A stretch of 48,247 nucleotides of DNA from an uncultured delta proteobacterium (GCA_903901335.1 CAIUQR010000122.1:1-48247); one strand, 5' to 3'; numbered from the stretch's first letter, positions 24,210 to 33,174 are shown. The notes: a model not told the origin generated them from the sequence alone. Program-made: numbers and translations.

Positions 24210-25343
24210 ATGATAGGGAATCTTGATTATGTAATTCTACAACAGATATGGTGGATTTTAGCCTCGGTTGTCGGGGCGCTCTTCCTCTTCCTGACCTTTG
24301 TCCAGGGGGGGCAGACCCTGCTCTGGCAGGTCGGCAAAACGGAAACGGAGAAATCACTGGTTATCAATTCTCTGGGCACGAAGTGGGAACTCACCTTTAC
24401 GACGCTGGTGCTTTTCGGCGGGGCCTTGTTTGCGGCCTTCCCGAAGTTCTATGCGACCAGTTTCGGCGGGGCCTACTGGGTCTGGATCCTCATTCTTTTT
24501 ACCTTCATCGTCCAGGCGGTGAGCTATGAATTCCGGAAAAAACCCAACAATCTCCTGGGAGCGCCCGTCTACGAGTTGTTCCTCTTGATCAATGGGTCCG
24601 TAGGCATTCTGCTGATCGGGGCGGCGGTCGGTACATTTTTCACCGGTTCCAACTTTACCCTCAATGACTACAATCAGGTCAAATGGACCCATCCGTTGAT
24701 GGGGCTGGAGGCCGCCTTTTCTCTTTTTAATCTGTCGCTCGGACTGTTCCTGGTCTTCAATGCCAGGGTTCTCGGGGCTATGTACCTGGTCAACACCATC
24801 GATTTCAGCGGTATGACTGAATTTGAGACCAGAGTCCGCAAGGCCTGCCTGATGAATCTGCTCTATGCACTGCCGTTTTTACTCTATGTTCTTGTGAGCC
24901 TTCTGGTCATGGATGGGTTTGGTTTTGACGGGAAGGGCGTGATCAGTATGGTTCCGCATAAATATCTCGGCAACCTTCTGGCCATGCCCCAGGTCCTTGG
25001 CCTGCTGCTGGTTGGTCTTGTCCTGGTTATCTGGGGAGTAGTTCTGACCAGTCTCAAGGGGAGTGATAAAGGGGTCTGGTTTGGCGGACTCGGGACTGTT
25101 CTGGTCGGTCTTGCCGTCTTTTTTACCGCCGGCTTCAATAATACCGCTTTCTATCCGTCCAAGGCGGATCTCCAGTCGAGTCTGACGATCTACAATGCCT
25201 CTTCAACGCACTATACTTTGACGGTGATGACCTATGTTGCCCTCGTTATTCCCGTTGTCCTGGCTTATATTGCCTGGGTCTGGCGGCAGATGAATGCCAA
25301 AAAGCTGAATGTTGACGATGTTACCGGCGATAAGGCCTACTGA
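24210..25343 (+). CDS. cydB: cytochrome bd ubiquinol oxidase subunit II
   Basis: CydB is the second core subunit of the bd oxidase and is needed for haem assembly. The 377-residue protein has about eight to nine hydrophobic helices, starting LQQIWWILASVVGALFLFL and including FVQGGQTLLWQ and TSFGGAYWVW. The stop-start spacing to cydA is 1 base and the ribosome binding site (GGAGG) is inside the cydA 3' end, so expression is coupled. The length is normal for the family. It is followed 21 bases later by a CydX-like peptide gene. Confidence 0.96.
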   Translation: MIGNLDYVILQQIWWILASVVGALFLFLTFVQGGQTLLWQVGKTETEKSLVINSLGTKWELTFTTLVLFGGALFAAFPKFYATSFGGAYWVWILILFTFIVQAVSYEFRKKPNNLLGAPVYELFLLINGSVGILLIGAAVGTFFTGSNFTLNDYNQVKWTHPLMGLEAAFSLFNLSLGLFLVFNARVLGAMYLVNTIDFSGMTEFETRVRKACLMNLLYALPFLLYVLVSLLVMDGFGFDGKGVISMVPHKYLGNLLAMPQVLGLLLVGLVLVIWGVVLTSLKGSDKGVWFGGLGTVLVGLAVFFTAGFNNTAFYPSKADLQSSLTIYNASSTHYTLTVMTYVALVIPVVLAYIAWVWRQMNAKKLNVDDVTGDKAY

Positions 25344-25364
25344 GAAATCATTGGAGGTGTGAAT

Positions 25365-25457
25365 ATGGAGGCATTTCTGCTTATTTCCTGGATTGTGCTG
25401 ATTATTGTCGCCTATAAATGCACGGTCGTAGTTCTCGATAAGACCGGAAAGCTCTGA
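25365..25457 (+). CDS. 30-aa CydX-like single-helix peptide
   Basis: This short ORF encodes one hydrophobic helix (FLLISWIVLIIVAY) followed by a charged tail ending LDKTGKL. GGAGGTG lies 7 bases upstream of the ATG, a strong site. It is 21 bases downstream of cydB on the same strand, where CydX or CydS peptides occur in other bd oxidases. It is not clearly homologous to E. coli CydX, so the assignment rests on position, size and topology. Confidence 0.7.
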   Translation: MEAFLLISWIVLIIVAYKCTVVVLDKTGKL

Positions 25458-25463
25458 GGATGA

Positions 25464-25506
25464 TGCCTGCAGATCATCAAAAAAGAACCCGGATGATCTG
25501 CAGGCA
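25464..25506. terminator. 15-bp perfect hairpin shared by cyd and pgpA 3' ends
   Basis: TGCCTGCAGATCATC (25464-25478) pairs exactly with 25492-25506 around a 13-base loop containing an A6/T6 run. It follows the CydX-like stop by 6 bases. On the other strand, the right arm and loop encode the last codons of pgpA. It probably acts as a bidirectional terminator between the convergent units. Confidence 0.7.
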
Positions 25507-25926
25507 GACAAGGGCGTACACTCCGGCCATCACGTCGTCCAACATGATCCCGAGACCACCATGGATATGCCGGTCAAACCAGGAGACTGGAAAGGGCTTC
25601 CAGATATCGAAGATCCTGAAAAGGATAAAGGCGAGCAGCCAGGCGGCAGGCTGATCGGGGACAAGGGTCAACGCAATCAACATGCCGACGATTTCGTCGA
25701 TGACAATACAACCGGGATCAGGCTGGTCCATGATTTTTTCGGCAGAACCGGCCGCAAAAAAACCGACGACAAAAAGTGCTGCTATTATGGCAAGATAGAT
25801 GGTCAGGCTGCATCCTCTGATGAAAAACCAGGGCACAAAGGCAGCAGCCGATCCCCAAGTGCCGGGGGCCTTGGGGAGTTTCCCGACATAGCAGCCGGTG
25901 GCGATGGCGATGATCAGCTGATTCAT
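25477..25926 (-). CDS. pgpA: phosphatidylglycerophosphatase A
   Basis: PgpA dephosphorylates phosphatidylglycerol phosphate at the inner membrane. The 149 residues carry the family motifs LPKAPGTWGSAAAF near the start, DPGCIVIDEIVGML in the middle and GGLGIMLDDVMAGVYA near the end; these conserved acidic residues bind Mg2+. Three to four hydrophobic helices are present. The length is typical (about 150-170). The ATG overlaps the larC stop by 4 bases. The last codons form one arm of the terminator hairpin. Confidence 0.93.
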   Translation of the reverse strand: MNQLIIAIATGCYVGKLPKAPGTWGSAAAFVPWFFIRGCSLTIYLAIIAALFVVGFFAAGSAEKIMDQPDPGCIVIDEIVGMLIALTLVPDQPAAWLLAFILFRIFDIWKPFPVSWFDRHIHGGLGIMLDDVMAGVYALVCLQIIRVLF

Positions 25927-27107
25927 GCTGTCTCTTCTCCGCCCTGACAGACGGCCCTGTAGACCTGTGGTAGCGGCACATTATGCCGTGCAGCAATTTC
26001 CCTGCAGGCCTCATATTCCGGATAGACAACGATCCCTGCCGGTGTCCAGACCTTTTTTGCCTGAACCTTTCCCCATCTGGTATCAACCATAACCATTTCC
26101 CGTGCCAGGGTGGAGCGCTGTTCTCTTCTGAAGCGCAGACCGATGGCGCTGGTCTCGGACAGAATCGTCTCTTTCAGTGTGGGACAATGGACGGGATTGC
26201 AGATTACCTGCAGTTTGAAGCCGGGTCTTCCTTTTTTCATCTGCAGCGGGGTAAGGCTCACGTCGAGGGCACCCCTGGCAAGCAGCAGGTCGCAGACATA
26301 GGGGAATCCTTCGGGATTCCAGTCGTCCAGATTCGTCTCGATAATTTCCACCTCCTGGGACTCGCTGACTGAATGAGTTCGGCCTACGATCAGGCGGAAG
26401 AGATTGGGCAGGTGATTGGGGAGAACATGGCTGCCTGCGCCATAGCCTGTTTGTTCAATAGTCATCGGCTCCATCGGTCCGAAATGGTCGACCAGGACCT
26501 TGAAGAGGGCGGCACCGGTCGGGGTGACCAGTTCCTGCTCAATCGGAACGCCATAGACTGGAAGTCCGCGGAGCAGTTCACAGACCGCAGGTGCAGGCAA
26601 AGGCAGGGTGCCATGGGCGCAGACGACGAAACCATGTCCCATTGGGACCGGTGAGGAGACAAGCCTTTTAATACCCAGCAGATGCAGGCCGAGCACTGTG
26701 CCGACAACGTCGATGATGGTGTCGATGGCGCCTATTTCATGGAAGTGGACCTGCTCCACCGGAATCCCATGGACCTTTGCCTCGGCGATGGCCAGTTCCC
26801 GGAAAACAGCTATGGATTTTTCAATTATCCGCGCCGGAAGTCTCGATCTCTCCAGCAAAGAAATGATTGCCGAGAGATGCCGGAATTCGGATCGTGGCTC
26901 ACTGTCGACGCAGATGTAGATGCTTTCGATCGATGAAACGATTTTTGATTCAATAGAGAGTGTAAACGGGCCGATATCCAGTTTGCCGAGTTCACTGCGG
27001 AGAATGCCCTCATCGACGCCTGCATGGATGAGCGCCCCGAGAAACATATTTCCGCTCACTCCGGCGAAGCAGTCGGCATAGGCGATTCGAGCGTGTGTTG
27101 TTGTCAT
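25923..27107 (-). CDS. larC: nickel-pincer cofactor biosynthesis protein LarC
   Basis: LarC is the CTP-dependent nickel insertase (cyclometallase) that completes the nickel-pincer nucleotide. The 394-residue product opens AYADCFAGVSGNMFLGALIH, has HFHEIGAIDTIIDVVG and the C-terminal ETNLDDWNPEGFPYVC block. It is full length in a single frame, without the programmed frameshift known in Lactobacillus larC1/larC2. No larA, larB or larE is seen nearby, so the client is probably a LarA-like racemase encoded elsewhere. It sits between fmt (60-base gap) and pgpA (4-base overlap). Confidence 0.93.
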   Translation of the reverse strand: MTTTHARIAYADCFAGVSGNMFLGALIHAGVDEGILRSELGKLDIGPFTLSIESKIVSSIESIYICVDSEPRSEFRHLSAIISLLERSRLPARIIEKSIAVFRELAIAEAKVHGIPVEQVHFHEIGAIDTIIDVVGTVLGLHLLGIKRLVSSPVPMGHGFVVCAHGTLPLPAPAVCELLRGLPVYGVPIEQELVTPTGAALFKVLVDHFGPMEPMTIEQTGYGAGSHVLPNHLPNLFRLIVGRTHSVSESQEVEIIETNLDDWNPEGFPYVCDLLLARGALDVSLTPLQMKKGRPGFKLQVICNPVHCPTLKETILSETSAIGLRFRREQRSTLAREMVMVDTRWGKVQAKKVWTPAGIVVYPEYEACREIAARHNVPLPQVYRAVCQGGEETA

Positions 27108-27167
27108 AGGCGGGCCCGGGGAGCGGCTGGATTGCAGAGAACAGGGATACCTCGCATGCAGCCGGGG

Positions 27168-28112
27168 TTATGCATTTGCAAAGCATTGACCAGGTACCAG
27201 CGGGTGGCCGCAGATGTAGGCATCGACCGTCATCCGTTTCCCCCCTTCCGGCTGGATTTCCCTGATCAGGAGGGCGTTCTGTCCTGTGGCGATTAAAAGT
27301 CCTTCTTTGTCTGCGCGCAGCAGGACTCCCGGCGCGGAATCGATCAGGACAGGAAGCACTTCCGGGGCGAAGAGGCGAAAGCGTTTCCGGGCCAGGAAAC
27401 TGTAGGCGGTGGGCCATGGGTCCAGCCCTCTGATCCAGCAGTGCAGTTCCGTAGCCGGCCTGCTCCAGTCGACCAGGCCGTGCTCCTTGGTCAACATAGG
27501 GGCCAGGGTGGCCTGACTGTGATCCTGGGGAACAGGCGGAAGCCCGTCCTGCCGCAGGAGGTCGAGGGCCTTCCTCAGGGTCGAGGCCCCGAGGTCTGCC
27601 AGCTTTAGGAAAAGCGACCCGGCCGTCTCGTCCGGACCAACAGGAAGACGGGCGGGCAAGAGGATATCGCCGGTGTCCATTCCCTCATCCATCCGCATTA
27701 CGGTGACCCCGACTTCGGTTTCACCCTTAAGGACGGCCCACTGGATGGGTGCTGCGCCCCTGTATTTCGGGAGCAGCGACCCGTGGACATTGATGCAGCC
27801 AAGGGGCGGCAGCTCCAGGAGTGAGGGTGGAAGAATACGGCCATAGGCGACGACCACGATGAGGTCGGGCGCAAAACCGGCCAGGGTGTCCCTGAATTCC
27901 TGGGTTTTGATCTTGGTGGGCTGCAGGACCGGGAGGCCTGCAGCAAGGGCCGCGGTTTTGACGGGCGGCGGGGTAAGTCTCTTGCCCCGTCCTTTTTCCC
28001 GATCCGGCTGGGTAACCACTGCCACAACCTCATCAGGGCCCGCGATCAGACTATTCAGGACGGGCACCGCAAAATCGGGGGTACCCAGAAAGATGATTCG
28101 ATAGGTTTTCAT
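27168..28112 (-). CDS. fmt: methionyl-tRNA formyltransferase
   Basis: Fmt formylates Met-tRNAi with 10-formyl-THF for translation initiation. The 314 residues show IIFLGTPDFAVPVL at the N-terminus, the hydrolase-like catalytic motif GCINVHGSLLPKYRGAAPIQ (Asn, His), and later the conserved Asp in GVTVMRMDEGMDTGDIL. The C-terminal OB-like domain spans about 205-314. The length is typical. The ATG overlaps the def stop by 4 bases, the usual def-fmt pair. Confidence 0.97.
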   Translation of the reverse strand: MKTYRIIFLGTPDFAVPVLNSLIAGPDEVVAVVTQPDREKGRGKRLTPPPVKTAALAAGLPVLQPTKIKTQEFRDTLAGFAPDLIVVVAYGRILPPSLLELPPLGCINVHGSLLPKYRGAAPIQWAVLKGETEVGVTVMRMDEGMDTGDILLPARLPVGPDETAGSLFLKLADLGASTLRKALDLLRQDGLPPVPQDHSQATLAPMLTKEHGLVDWSRPATELHCWIRGLDPWPTAYSFLARKRFRLFAPEVLPVLIDSAPGVLLRADKEGLLIATGQNALLIREIQPEGGKRMTVDAYICGHPLVPGQCFANA

Positions 28113-28630
28113 CCAGATGGCCTCTCTTCGCCTGCGAGCATCTTTTTTACTTTCTTTTTATAAAGCTGCCTTTTCAAGGGACTGAGGTGGTCGATAAAGA
28201 GGATACCGTGAAGGTGGTCGATCTCATGCTGCAGGACAACGGCAAACCGTTCTTCAGCTGTAATTTCCGCTGCCTCGCCAGTTATATCCTGATAGGCAAC
28301 GGTAATCTTCTTAAACCGTTTCACATTGGAGGTGAGTTCAGGAACGCTGAGACACCCTTCCTCGTCTATCTGCTGCCCTTCGCTGCTGACAATCCTGGGA
28401 TTTACCAGGGGCATGAAATCTTTGTCCCTTTTTTCTTTGGAGATGTCCACAACGATAAGCTGTCGTGAGTCTCCGATCTGAGTTGCCGCAAGTCCGATCC
28501 CCGGCGCGTCATACATGGTTTCGGCCATGTCGTCGATAAGCTGTTCCAATTCTTTATCAAAGGTTCCAACCTGCTTGGCCTTTTGGCGAAGAAGGGGGTT
28601 AGGGTAGGTGAGAATGGTACGTATCGTCAT
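28109..28630 (-). CDS. def: peptide deformylase
   Basis: Def removes the N-formyl group from nascent proteins. The 173 residues contain the three metal-site motifs GIGLAATQIG, EGCLSVPE (Cys ligand) and QHEIDHLHG (two His ligands and catalytic Glu). The length is normal. It is first of def-fmt-larC-pgpA on the minus strand. The 212-base gap upstream (28631-28842) separates it from divergent plsY and shows only a small hairpin. Confidence 0.97.
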   Translation of the reverse strand: MTIRTILTYPNPLLRQKAKQVGTFDKELEQLIDDMAETMYDAPGIGLAATQIGDSRQLIVVDISKEKRDKDFMPLVNPRIVSSEGQQIDEEGCLSVPELTSNVKRFKKITVAYQDITGEAAEITAEERFAVVLQHEIDHLHGILFIDHLSPLKRQLYKKKVKKMLAGEERPSG

Positions 28631-28801
28631 TGGAAGCTCTTCATAACAGAAAAATGAATTTCATATGATTTTAATCTCTTGCACTGAATGCCCCTTTATC
28701 TTACCATACAGAGGCAGTTTATGCCATCTGCGAAAATGTCACCGATCAGGGGGATTCGGACGGCCTTTCCCCCTATCCAGATAAACGGGACATTTTTCAG
28801 A

Positions 28802-28816
28802 GCCCTTTAGAAGGGC
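28802..28816. repeat. small GC hairpin upstream of plsY
   Basis: GCCCTT and AAGGGC form a 6-bp stem with a 3-base loop, about 54 bases before the plsY ATG. The role is unknown, possibly a leader structure. Confidence 0.3.
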
Positions 28817-28869
28817 AGGTACTCTAGAAATAATAATCGTCTTTGAGAAAAACTCAACCGGATCTGTCT

Positions 28870-29472
28870 ATGAATAGTATCTTCCTTGTTGTAAGCTATC
28901 TGGTCGGTGCCATTCCATTCGGACTGCTTATAAGCAAAGCAGCGGGTGTCGATGTCCGCAGGGAAGGGAGCCGTAACATTGGTGCCACGAATGTCAGCCG
29001 GGTTCTGGGTAAAAAGCTTGGTCTTCTGACGCTTCTCTGTGATGTGACCAAGGGGTATCTGCCGATGCGACTCGCCTATCTCTATCTGCCTGAAGGGGAA
29101 ACACGACAGCAGATCATCTCTTTATGCGGGGTGATGGCCGTTGTCGGACATATGTTTCCGGTCTATCTGCTATTCAAGGGAGGAAAAGGGGTAGCAACCG
29201 GGCTGGGGGTCTTTCTTTTTTTCTCGCCGGCAGCCATTACCGTCAGTCTGGTGATATTCATCACAGCGGTTATAGGCACTGGATTCGTCTCCGTCGGTTC
29301 CCTGCTGGCCTCTGCCTTGGCCCCCTTCTGGGTATGGTTTTTTGGCGGCAGCGGATCAACGATTCTGGCAGCTGCAGTTATTGCCTCTCTTATCTGGGTC
29401 AAGCATCGGGAAAATATCGGCAGGCTGTGCAGAGGGAAAGAGAAGACATGGAAAAAAAAGATGGAAAATTAA
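28870..29472 (+). CDS. plsY: glycerol-3-phosphate acyltransferase PlsY
   Basis: PlsY acylates glycerol-3-phosphate from acyl-phosphate in the first step of phospholipid synthesis. The 200-residue inner-membrane protein has VGAIPFGLLISK, the GSRNIGATNVSRVLGKKLG motif and the FKGGKGVATGLGVFL motif, which are the three cytosolic active-site loops of the family. The ATG at 28870 matches family starts; a TTG at 28843 would add 9 residues. It is divergent from def. Confidence 0.95.
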   Translation: MNSIFLVVSYLVGAIPFGLLISKAAGVDVRREGSRNIGATNVSRVLGKKLGLLTLLCDVTKGYLPMRLAYLYLPEGETRQQIISLCGVMAVVGHMFPVYLLFKGGKGVATGLGVFLFFSPAAITVSLVIFITAVIGTGFVSVGSLLASALAPFWVWFFGGSGSTILAAAVIASLIWVKHRENIGRLCRGKEKTWKKKMEN

Positions 29473-29520
29473 CTGGTTTCTTCTCGTTTCTTAAGAAAAT
29501 AGAAAAGAGACCGTAATGAT

Positions 29521-29655
29521 TCACTGCGGGTCTTTTTTGTCAGTCTGTTCGAAGAGTTTACAGAATTCTTTGACAAGCTGCTTTCTGCAAGGTATTTCCA
29601 GTCGGAAATAGAATGGACTGAGCATCAGGATTCGGATCGCTTCTCTGGGTGTCAT
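29521..29655 (-). CDS. 44-aa small protein, function unknown
   Basis: The ORF begins MTPREAIRILMLSPFYFRLE and ends FEQTDKKDPQ. GGAGGG lies 6 bases upstream of the ATG at 29655, a strong site. The peptide is amphipathic and positively charged with two Cys, and has no signal peptide. Short proteins of this kind (an RILMLSPFYFRL-type core) seem to occur in relatives, by recollection only. It is downstream of lpdA on the same strand, with a 109-base gap, and could be co-transcribed. Confidence 0.65.
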   Translation of the reverse strand: MTPREAIRILMLSPFYFRLEIPCRKQLVKEFCKLFEQTDKKDPQ

Positions 29656-29764
29656 AAACGCCCTCCATGGCAAGATGTGGTTTCCCTTTTGGTTCTTTTA
29701 TCGGCGGGAACGAGGCAAATCTTTACCGGGAAATGCAGGTCTCCTTTCTGTGAAGTTTTTGAGA

Positions 29765-31198
29765 TTACCCGTGCAGAGGTCTGCCCACAGCCTTGAACGC
29801 GGTTTCCAGCAGGACTTCCGCCAGAGTCGGATGGGCGTGAATGGTGATGGCAAGATCCCGGACCGTGGCTCCCATGCGGATGGCCAGAGTACCTTCGGCG
29901 ATCAGGTCTGAGGCGTGGGGACCGGTGATATGGACACCTATGATCCGGCCGGAGCCGGACCGGGAGATAATCTTTGCCTCTCCGGCGATCTCTCCCAGGA
30001 CCTGAGCCTTGCCGGTGGTCCGAAAGAGGACGCTATCCGCCCGAACGTCCTGGTATCTCTTCCTTGCCTCCTCTTCGGACAGTCCGACATTGGCGACCTC
30101 GGGCATCGTGAAGATGGCACCGGGAATGATCTCGTAGGACATTCTCTTTTCTGCTCCCAGACAGTTTTCAGCGGCGATCGCTCCCTCGCTGGAGGCGACG
30201 TGGGCCAGCATCACCTTCGCAGGACCGAGGACATCGCCGATCGCAAAGACATCAGGGGTGCTGGTACGCAGCGTTTCGTCGACCATGATCCACCCCTTTT
30301 CATCCACGCCGACCCCGATATTGGTAAGTCCAAGATCGTCACTGTTCGGCGTTCTGCCGATACAGACAAGGAGCTTCTCCGAATTTTCCCGAATGAGTTG
30401 CTTTTCCTTTTCCTTGAGGTTTGTTGCGAAGGGTGAGGGGCCGATCATAATTTCGAGCCCGTCTCCAGCATATGTTGCGGATTCCACTGTCCTGTCTACC
30501 AGGACTCTGATCTTGCGTTTCTTCATCTCCCGCATGATGATTGTGCTGCAATTCCGATCGACTGACGGCAGCGGCAGGAGGCGGTCCTGTCCTTCCACGA
30601 CGGTGACCCTGGAGCCGAAGGCGTTGAAGATACAGGCAAGTTCGCAGCCGATGACGCCGCCGCCGAAGATGGTGATCGACTGCGGGATATGGTCGAGTGC
30701 CAGTGCATCATTACTGGAGAGGATGGCCCGGCCGTCGAGCGGAAAGGCGGGGATGTTGAGGGGACGGCTGCCCGTTGCCAGGATAAGCCTGTCCCAGTGG
30801 ATGTTGCTTACGTTCCCCTGCTCGTCCGTGACCTGCAGAAGATTATTCCCTTGAATATACCCTGTTCCGGTAACATATTGGATGGTATGATTTTTTAAGA
30901 GGGTCAGGATGCCCTTTTGCTGACCGGCAATGATTGACTCCTTGCGGGCTATCAAAGCCTGCATTGTACAGACAGGGTGTGAATCCGCCTTAATTCCAAA
31001 TTCTGCGGCCCTCTTGAAGTTCTCAAGCAGATCGGCGCTCTTTTTAAAGATCTTCGAGGGGATGCAGCCATGATTCAGGCAGGTGCCGCCGATCCGGGCC
31101 TTTTCGACAAGGGTCACTTCCGCGCCCAGTTGGGCCGCTCTGATTGCGGCAACATAGCCGCCGGGTCCGGCGCCGAGAATTGCGATTTTCAGGGTCAT
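29765..31198 (-). CDS. lpdA: dihydrolipoyl dehydrogenase
   Basis: LpdA is the FAD enzyme that reoxidises dihydrolipoyl-GcvH with NAD+. The 477 residues include the FAD Rossmann motif ILGAGPGGYVAAIRAAQLGA, the redox disulfide GGTCLNHGCIPSK, the NAD-binding IFGGGVIGCELACIF and the catalytic His-Glu motif HAHPTLAE. AAGGAG lies upstream of the ATG. It is divergent from gcvT across a 189-base gap (31199-31387), in which I saw no riboswitch. The context makes it the L-protein of the glycine cleavage system. Confidence 0.96.
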   Translation of the reverse strand: MTLKIAILGAGPGGYVAAIRAAQLGAEVTLVEKARIGGTCLNHGCIPSKIFKKSADLLENFKRAAEFGIKADSHPVCTMQALIARKESIIAGQQKGILTLLKNHTIQYVTGTGYIQGNNLLQVTDEQGNVSNIHWDRLILATGSRPLNIPAFPLDGRAILSSNDALALDHIPQSITIFGGGVIGCELACIFNAFGSRVTVVEGQDRLLPLPSVDRNCSTIIMREMKKRKIRVLVDRTVESATYAGDGLEIMIGPSPFATNLKEKEKQLIRENSEKLLVCIGRTPNSDDLGLTNIGVGVDEKGWIMVDETLRTSTPDVFAIGDVLGPAKVMLAHVASSEGAIAAENCLGAEKRMSYEIIPGAIFTMPEVANVGLSEEEARKRYQDVRADSVLFRTTGKAQVLGEIAGEAKIISRSGSGRIIGVHITGPHASDLIAEGTLAIRMGATVRDLAITIHAHPTLAEVLLETAFKAVGRPLHG

Positions 31199-31387
31199 GA
31201 TAAGTAATCTCCTTGAAATGCCGCTGCGGTTTTGAAAAGATAAGGCAAGGGAAAAACATCAACAGGTAACGGGTTGTATGAAAATTGGTGAACAGGATAT
31301 TTCTATCATAAACCATCTGACGGATGGAAGACATCCCTTTTCAAAGATCGTTTCTGGTTCTTCTGACCGCCTGAAGGGTGAAAGACC

Positions 31388-32668
31388 ATGGAGAAAGATT
31401 TGAAAACCGTATTGCATGCGTGGCATGTGGAAGGCGGCGCCAATATGGCGTCTTTTGCCTCCTATGATATGCCGCTTTGGTATCCGAGCGGCGCCAGGAA
31501 CGAACATCTGGCGGTCCTGACCGGGGCCGGACTCTTTGACACCACTCATATGTCCATTCTCACTGTGCGCGGAAAGATGGCCCGGCTGCTGCTGCAGTAC
31601 TGTTTTTCCAAGGACCTGGACACCTGCCTCGGCCCGAACAGGGGCCCGCTTCTGCCGGGGAGGTGTGTGTACGGGGTGTTTCTCGATACCCACGGCCATG
31701 TCATTGATGACTCCATCGTCTATCAGGTCACGGAGGATCTCTATATGGCGGTGGTCAATGCCGGGATGGGCGGGACTATTGCCGCACACCTGGAGAGTCA
31801 TAAAAAAGGGCCGGATCCGGTCATTTCCGATCTGACGGATCGGATCGGCAAGATGGATATCCAAGGACCGTCCTCGGCCAGGATCCTGAAAAAGATCATC
31901 AAAGATCCGGATGTCGTACTGCAGAAGATGGCCTATTTTTCCTTTAAAGGGTGGTTTGCTGGCAATGAACCCGGCGTTTTCCGGGTCGAACTGCTGGACG
32001 GGACACCGGTCTTGGTTTCGCGGACAGGCTATACCGGTGAATTCGGCTTTGAACTTTATGTCGATATCTCTCAGACGATCCGTCTCTGGGAGATGATCCT
32101 GGCTGCGGGCCGTGCCTTTAATCTGATTCCCTGCGGCCTGGCGGCCCGCGATTCCCTGCGGACCGGCGCCGTTCTTCCCCTTTCCCATCAGGACATCGGT
32201 CACTGGCCGTTTGTCAATAACCCTTGGCTTTTCGCGCTGGCCTGGGATCAGACAGGCCAGCGCTTCAGCAAGGACTTTATCGGGGCGGATGCCCTTTCGC
32301 GCTGCAAAAATCAGGATTATACATTACCCTTTGCCGGATATGATCCCCGCAAGATCAACGCCGGGGAGAACAGTTTTGTGACAGACACCAACGGCATCAG
32401 GATCGGCACCATTCTGACCTGCACGACCGACATGTCCATAGGCCGCGCAGGTCAGAATGTCGTCAGCATTGCAACGCCCGAGACATCAGGGAAACCGAAG
32501 GATTTTGCGGCGAAGGGACTGTGCTGCGGTTTTGTGAAGGTGACAAAACCGATAGCGGCAGGCGAGGAAGTTATCTTGACCGATGGAAAAAGAAAGATCA
32601 ACGTGGAGATACGGGAGGATATCCGGCCTGACCGGACTGCCAGGTGGGCGATTGCAAAGATGTTATAA
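31388..32668 (+). CDS. gcvT: glycine cleavage system T protein (aminomethyltransferase)
   Basis: GcvT transfers the aminomethyl carbon from GcvH to tetrahydrofolate, releasing ammonia. The 426-residue protein has the GcvT-type segments LTGAGLFDTTHMSILTVRG, KMDIQGPSSARIL, VSRTGYTGEFGFELYV and the C-terminal barrel FVKVTKPIAAGEEV. It is about 60 residues longer than the E. coli enzyme, mainly in the central and C-terminal parts. It leads the gcv operon, with gcvH 65 bases downstream. A related folate aminomethyltransferase activity cannot be excluded, but gcv context makes T-protein the best call. Confidence 0.9.
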   Translation: MEKDLKTVLHAWHVEGGANMASFASYDMPLWYPSGARNEHLAVLTGAGLFDTTHMSILTVRGKMARLLLQYCFSKDLDTCLGPNRGPLLPGRCVYGVFLDTHGHVIDDSIVYQVTEDLYMAVVNAGMGGTIAAHLESHKKGPDPVISDLTDRIGKMDIQGPSSARILKKIIKDPDVVLQKMAYFSFKGWFAGNEPGVFRVELLDGTPVLVSRTGYTGEFGFELYVDISQTIRLWEMILAAGRAFNLIPCGLAARDSLRTGAVLPLSHQDIGHWPFVNNPWLFALAWDQTGQRFSKDFIGADALSRCKNQDYTLPFAGYDPRKINAGENSFVTDTNGIRIGTILTCTTDMSIGRAGQNVVSIATPETSGKPKDFAAKGLCCGFVKVTKPIAAGEEVILTDGKRKINVEIREDIRPDRTARWAIAKML

Positions 32669-32733
32669 CGCTCGAATCGAGATGAGAGAAATTTGTTTGG
32701 CTTTCATTAATCATAACAGAGAGGAAGGAGACC

Positions 32734-33129
32734 ATGAAAGAAATCAATGAGCTGAATCTGCCGGAAGGTCTGCATTACACCAAAGACCATGAATGGGTGA
32801 GGGTAGATGGGGACACGGCCATCGTCGGGATCAGCGATTATGCTCAGGATCAGCTTGGGGATATTGTCTATGTGGAGATGCCGGAGGTGGGGAACGAATT
32901 CAGCCAGGGAGAGGAGTTCGGGACGCTGGAGTCCGTGAAGGCCGTATCCGAAACCTATCTGCCTCTGAGTGGTGAGATCGTGGAGGTCAATGAGGCCCTG
33001 GCAGATGCGCCTGAGCTGGTGAATAAGGACCCCTATGAGAATTGGCTGGTCAGGATCAAACCCGCCGATCTCTCAGAGCTTTCTGCGCTCCTGTCAGTTG
33101 ATGAATATCTGGATTTGCTGAACGGCTGA
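32734..33129 (+). CDS. gcvH: glycine cleavage system H protein
   Basis: GcvH is the lipoyl carrier that shuttles the aminomethyl group between P, T and L proteins. The 131 residues fold as a lipoyl domain; the lipoylated Lys is Lys69 in GTLESVKAVSE. The C-terminal WLVRI motif and length match the family. GGAAGGAG precedes the ATG. LipB and LipA, which attach and build the lipoyl group, are encoded in the same operon. Confidence 0.97.
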   Translation: MKEINELNLPEGLHYTKDHEWVRVDGDTAIVGISDYAQDQLGDIVYVEMPEVGNEFSQGEEFGTLESVKAVSETYLPLSGEIVEVNEALADAPELVNKDPYENWLVRIKPADLSELSALLSVDEYLDLLNG

Positions 33130-33174
33130 CCGAATCCGAATCCGGTAAGCCCAAAATTTCTCTGAGGAAAAACC

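Noticed and set aside
29450..29518. 22-codon ORF overlapping the plsY end (MEKKDG...)
   Set aside because: It overlaps plsY out of frame and is Lys-rich by base composition, with no good ribosome binding site.
31199..31387. Possible glycine riboswitch between lpdA and gcvT
   Set aside because: No tandem aptamer core or conserved glycine-riboswitch motifs could be recognised; a covariance search would be decisive.
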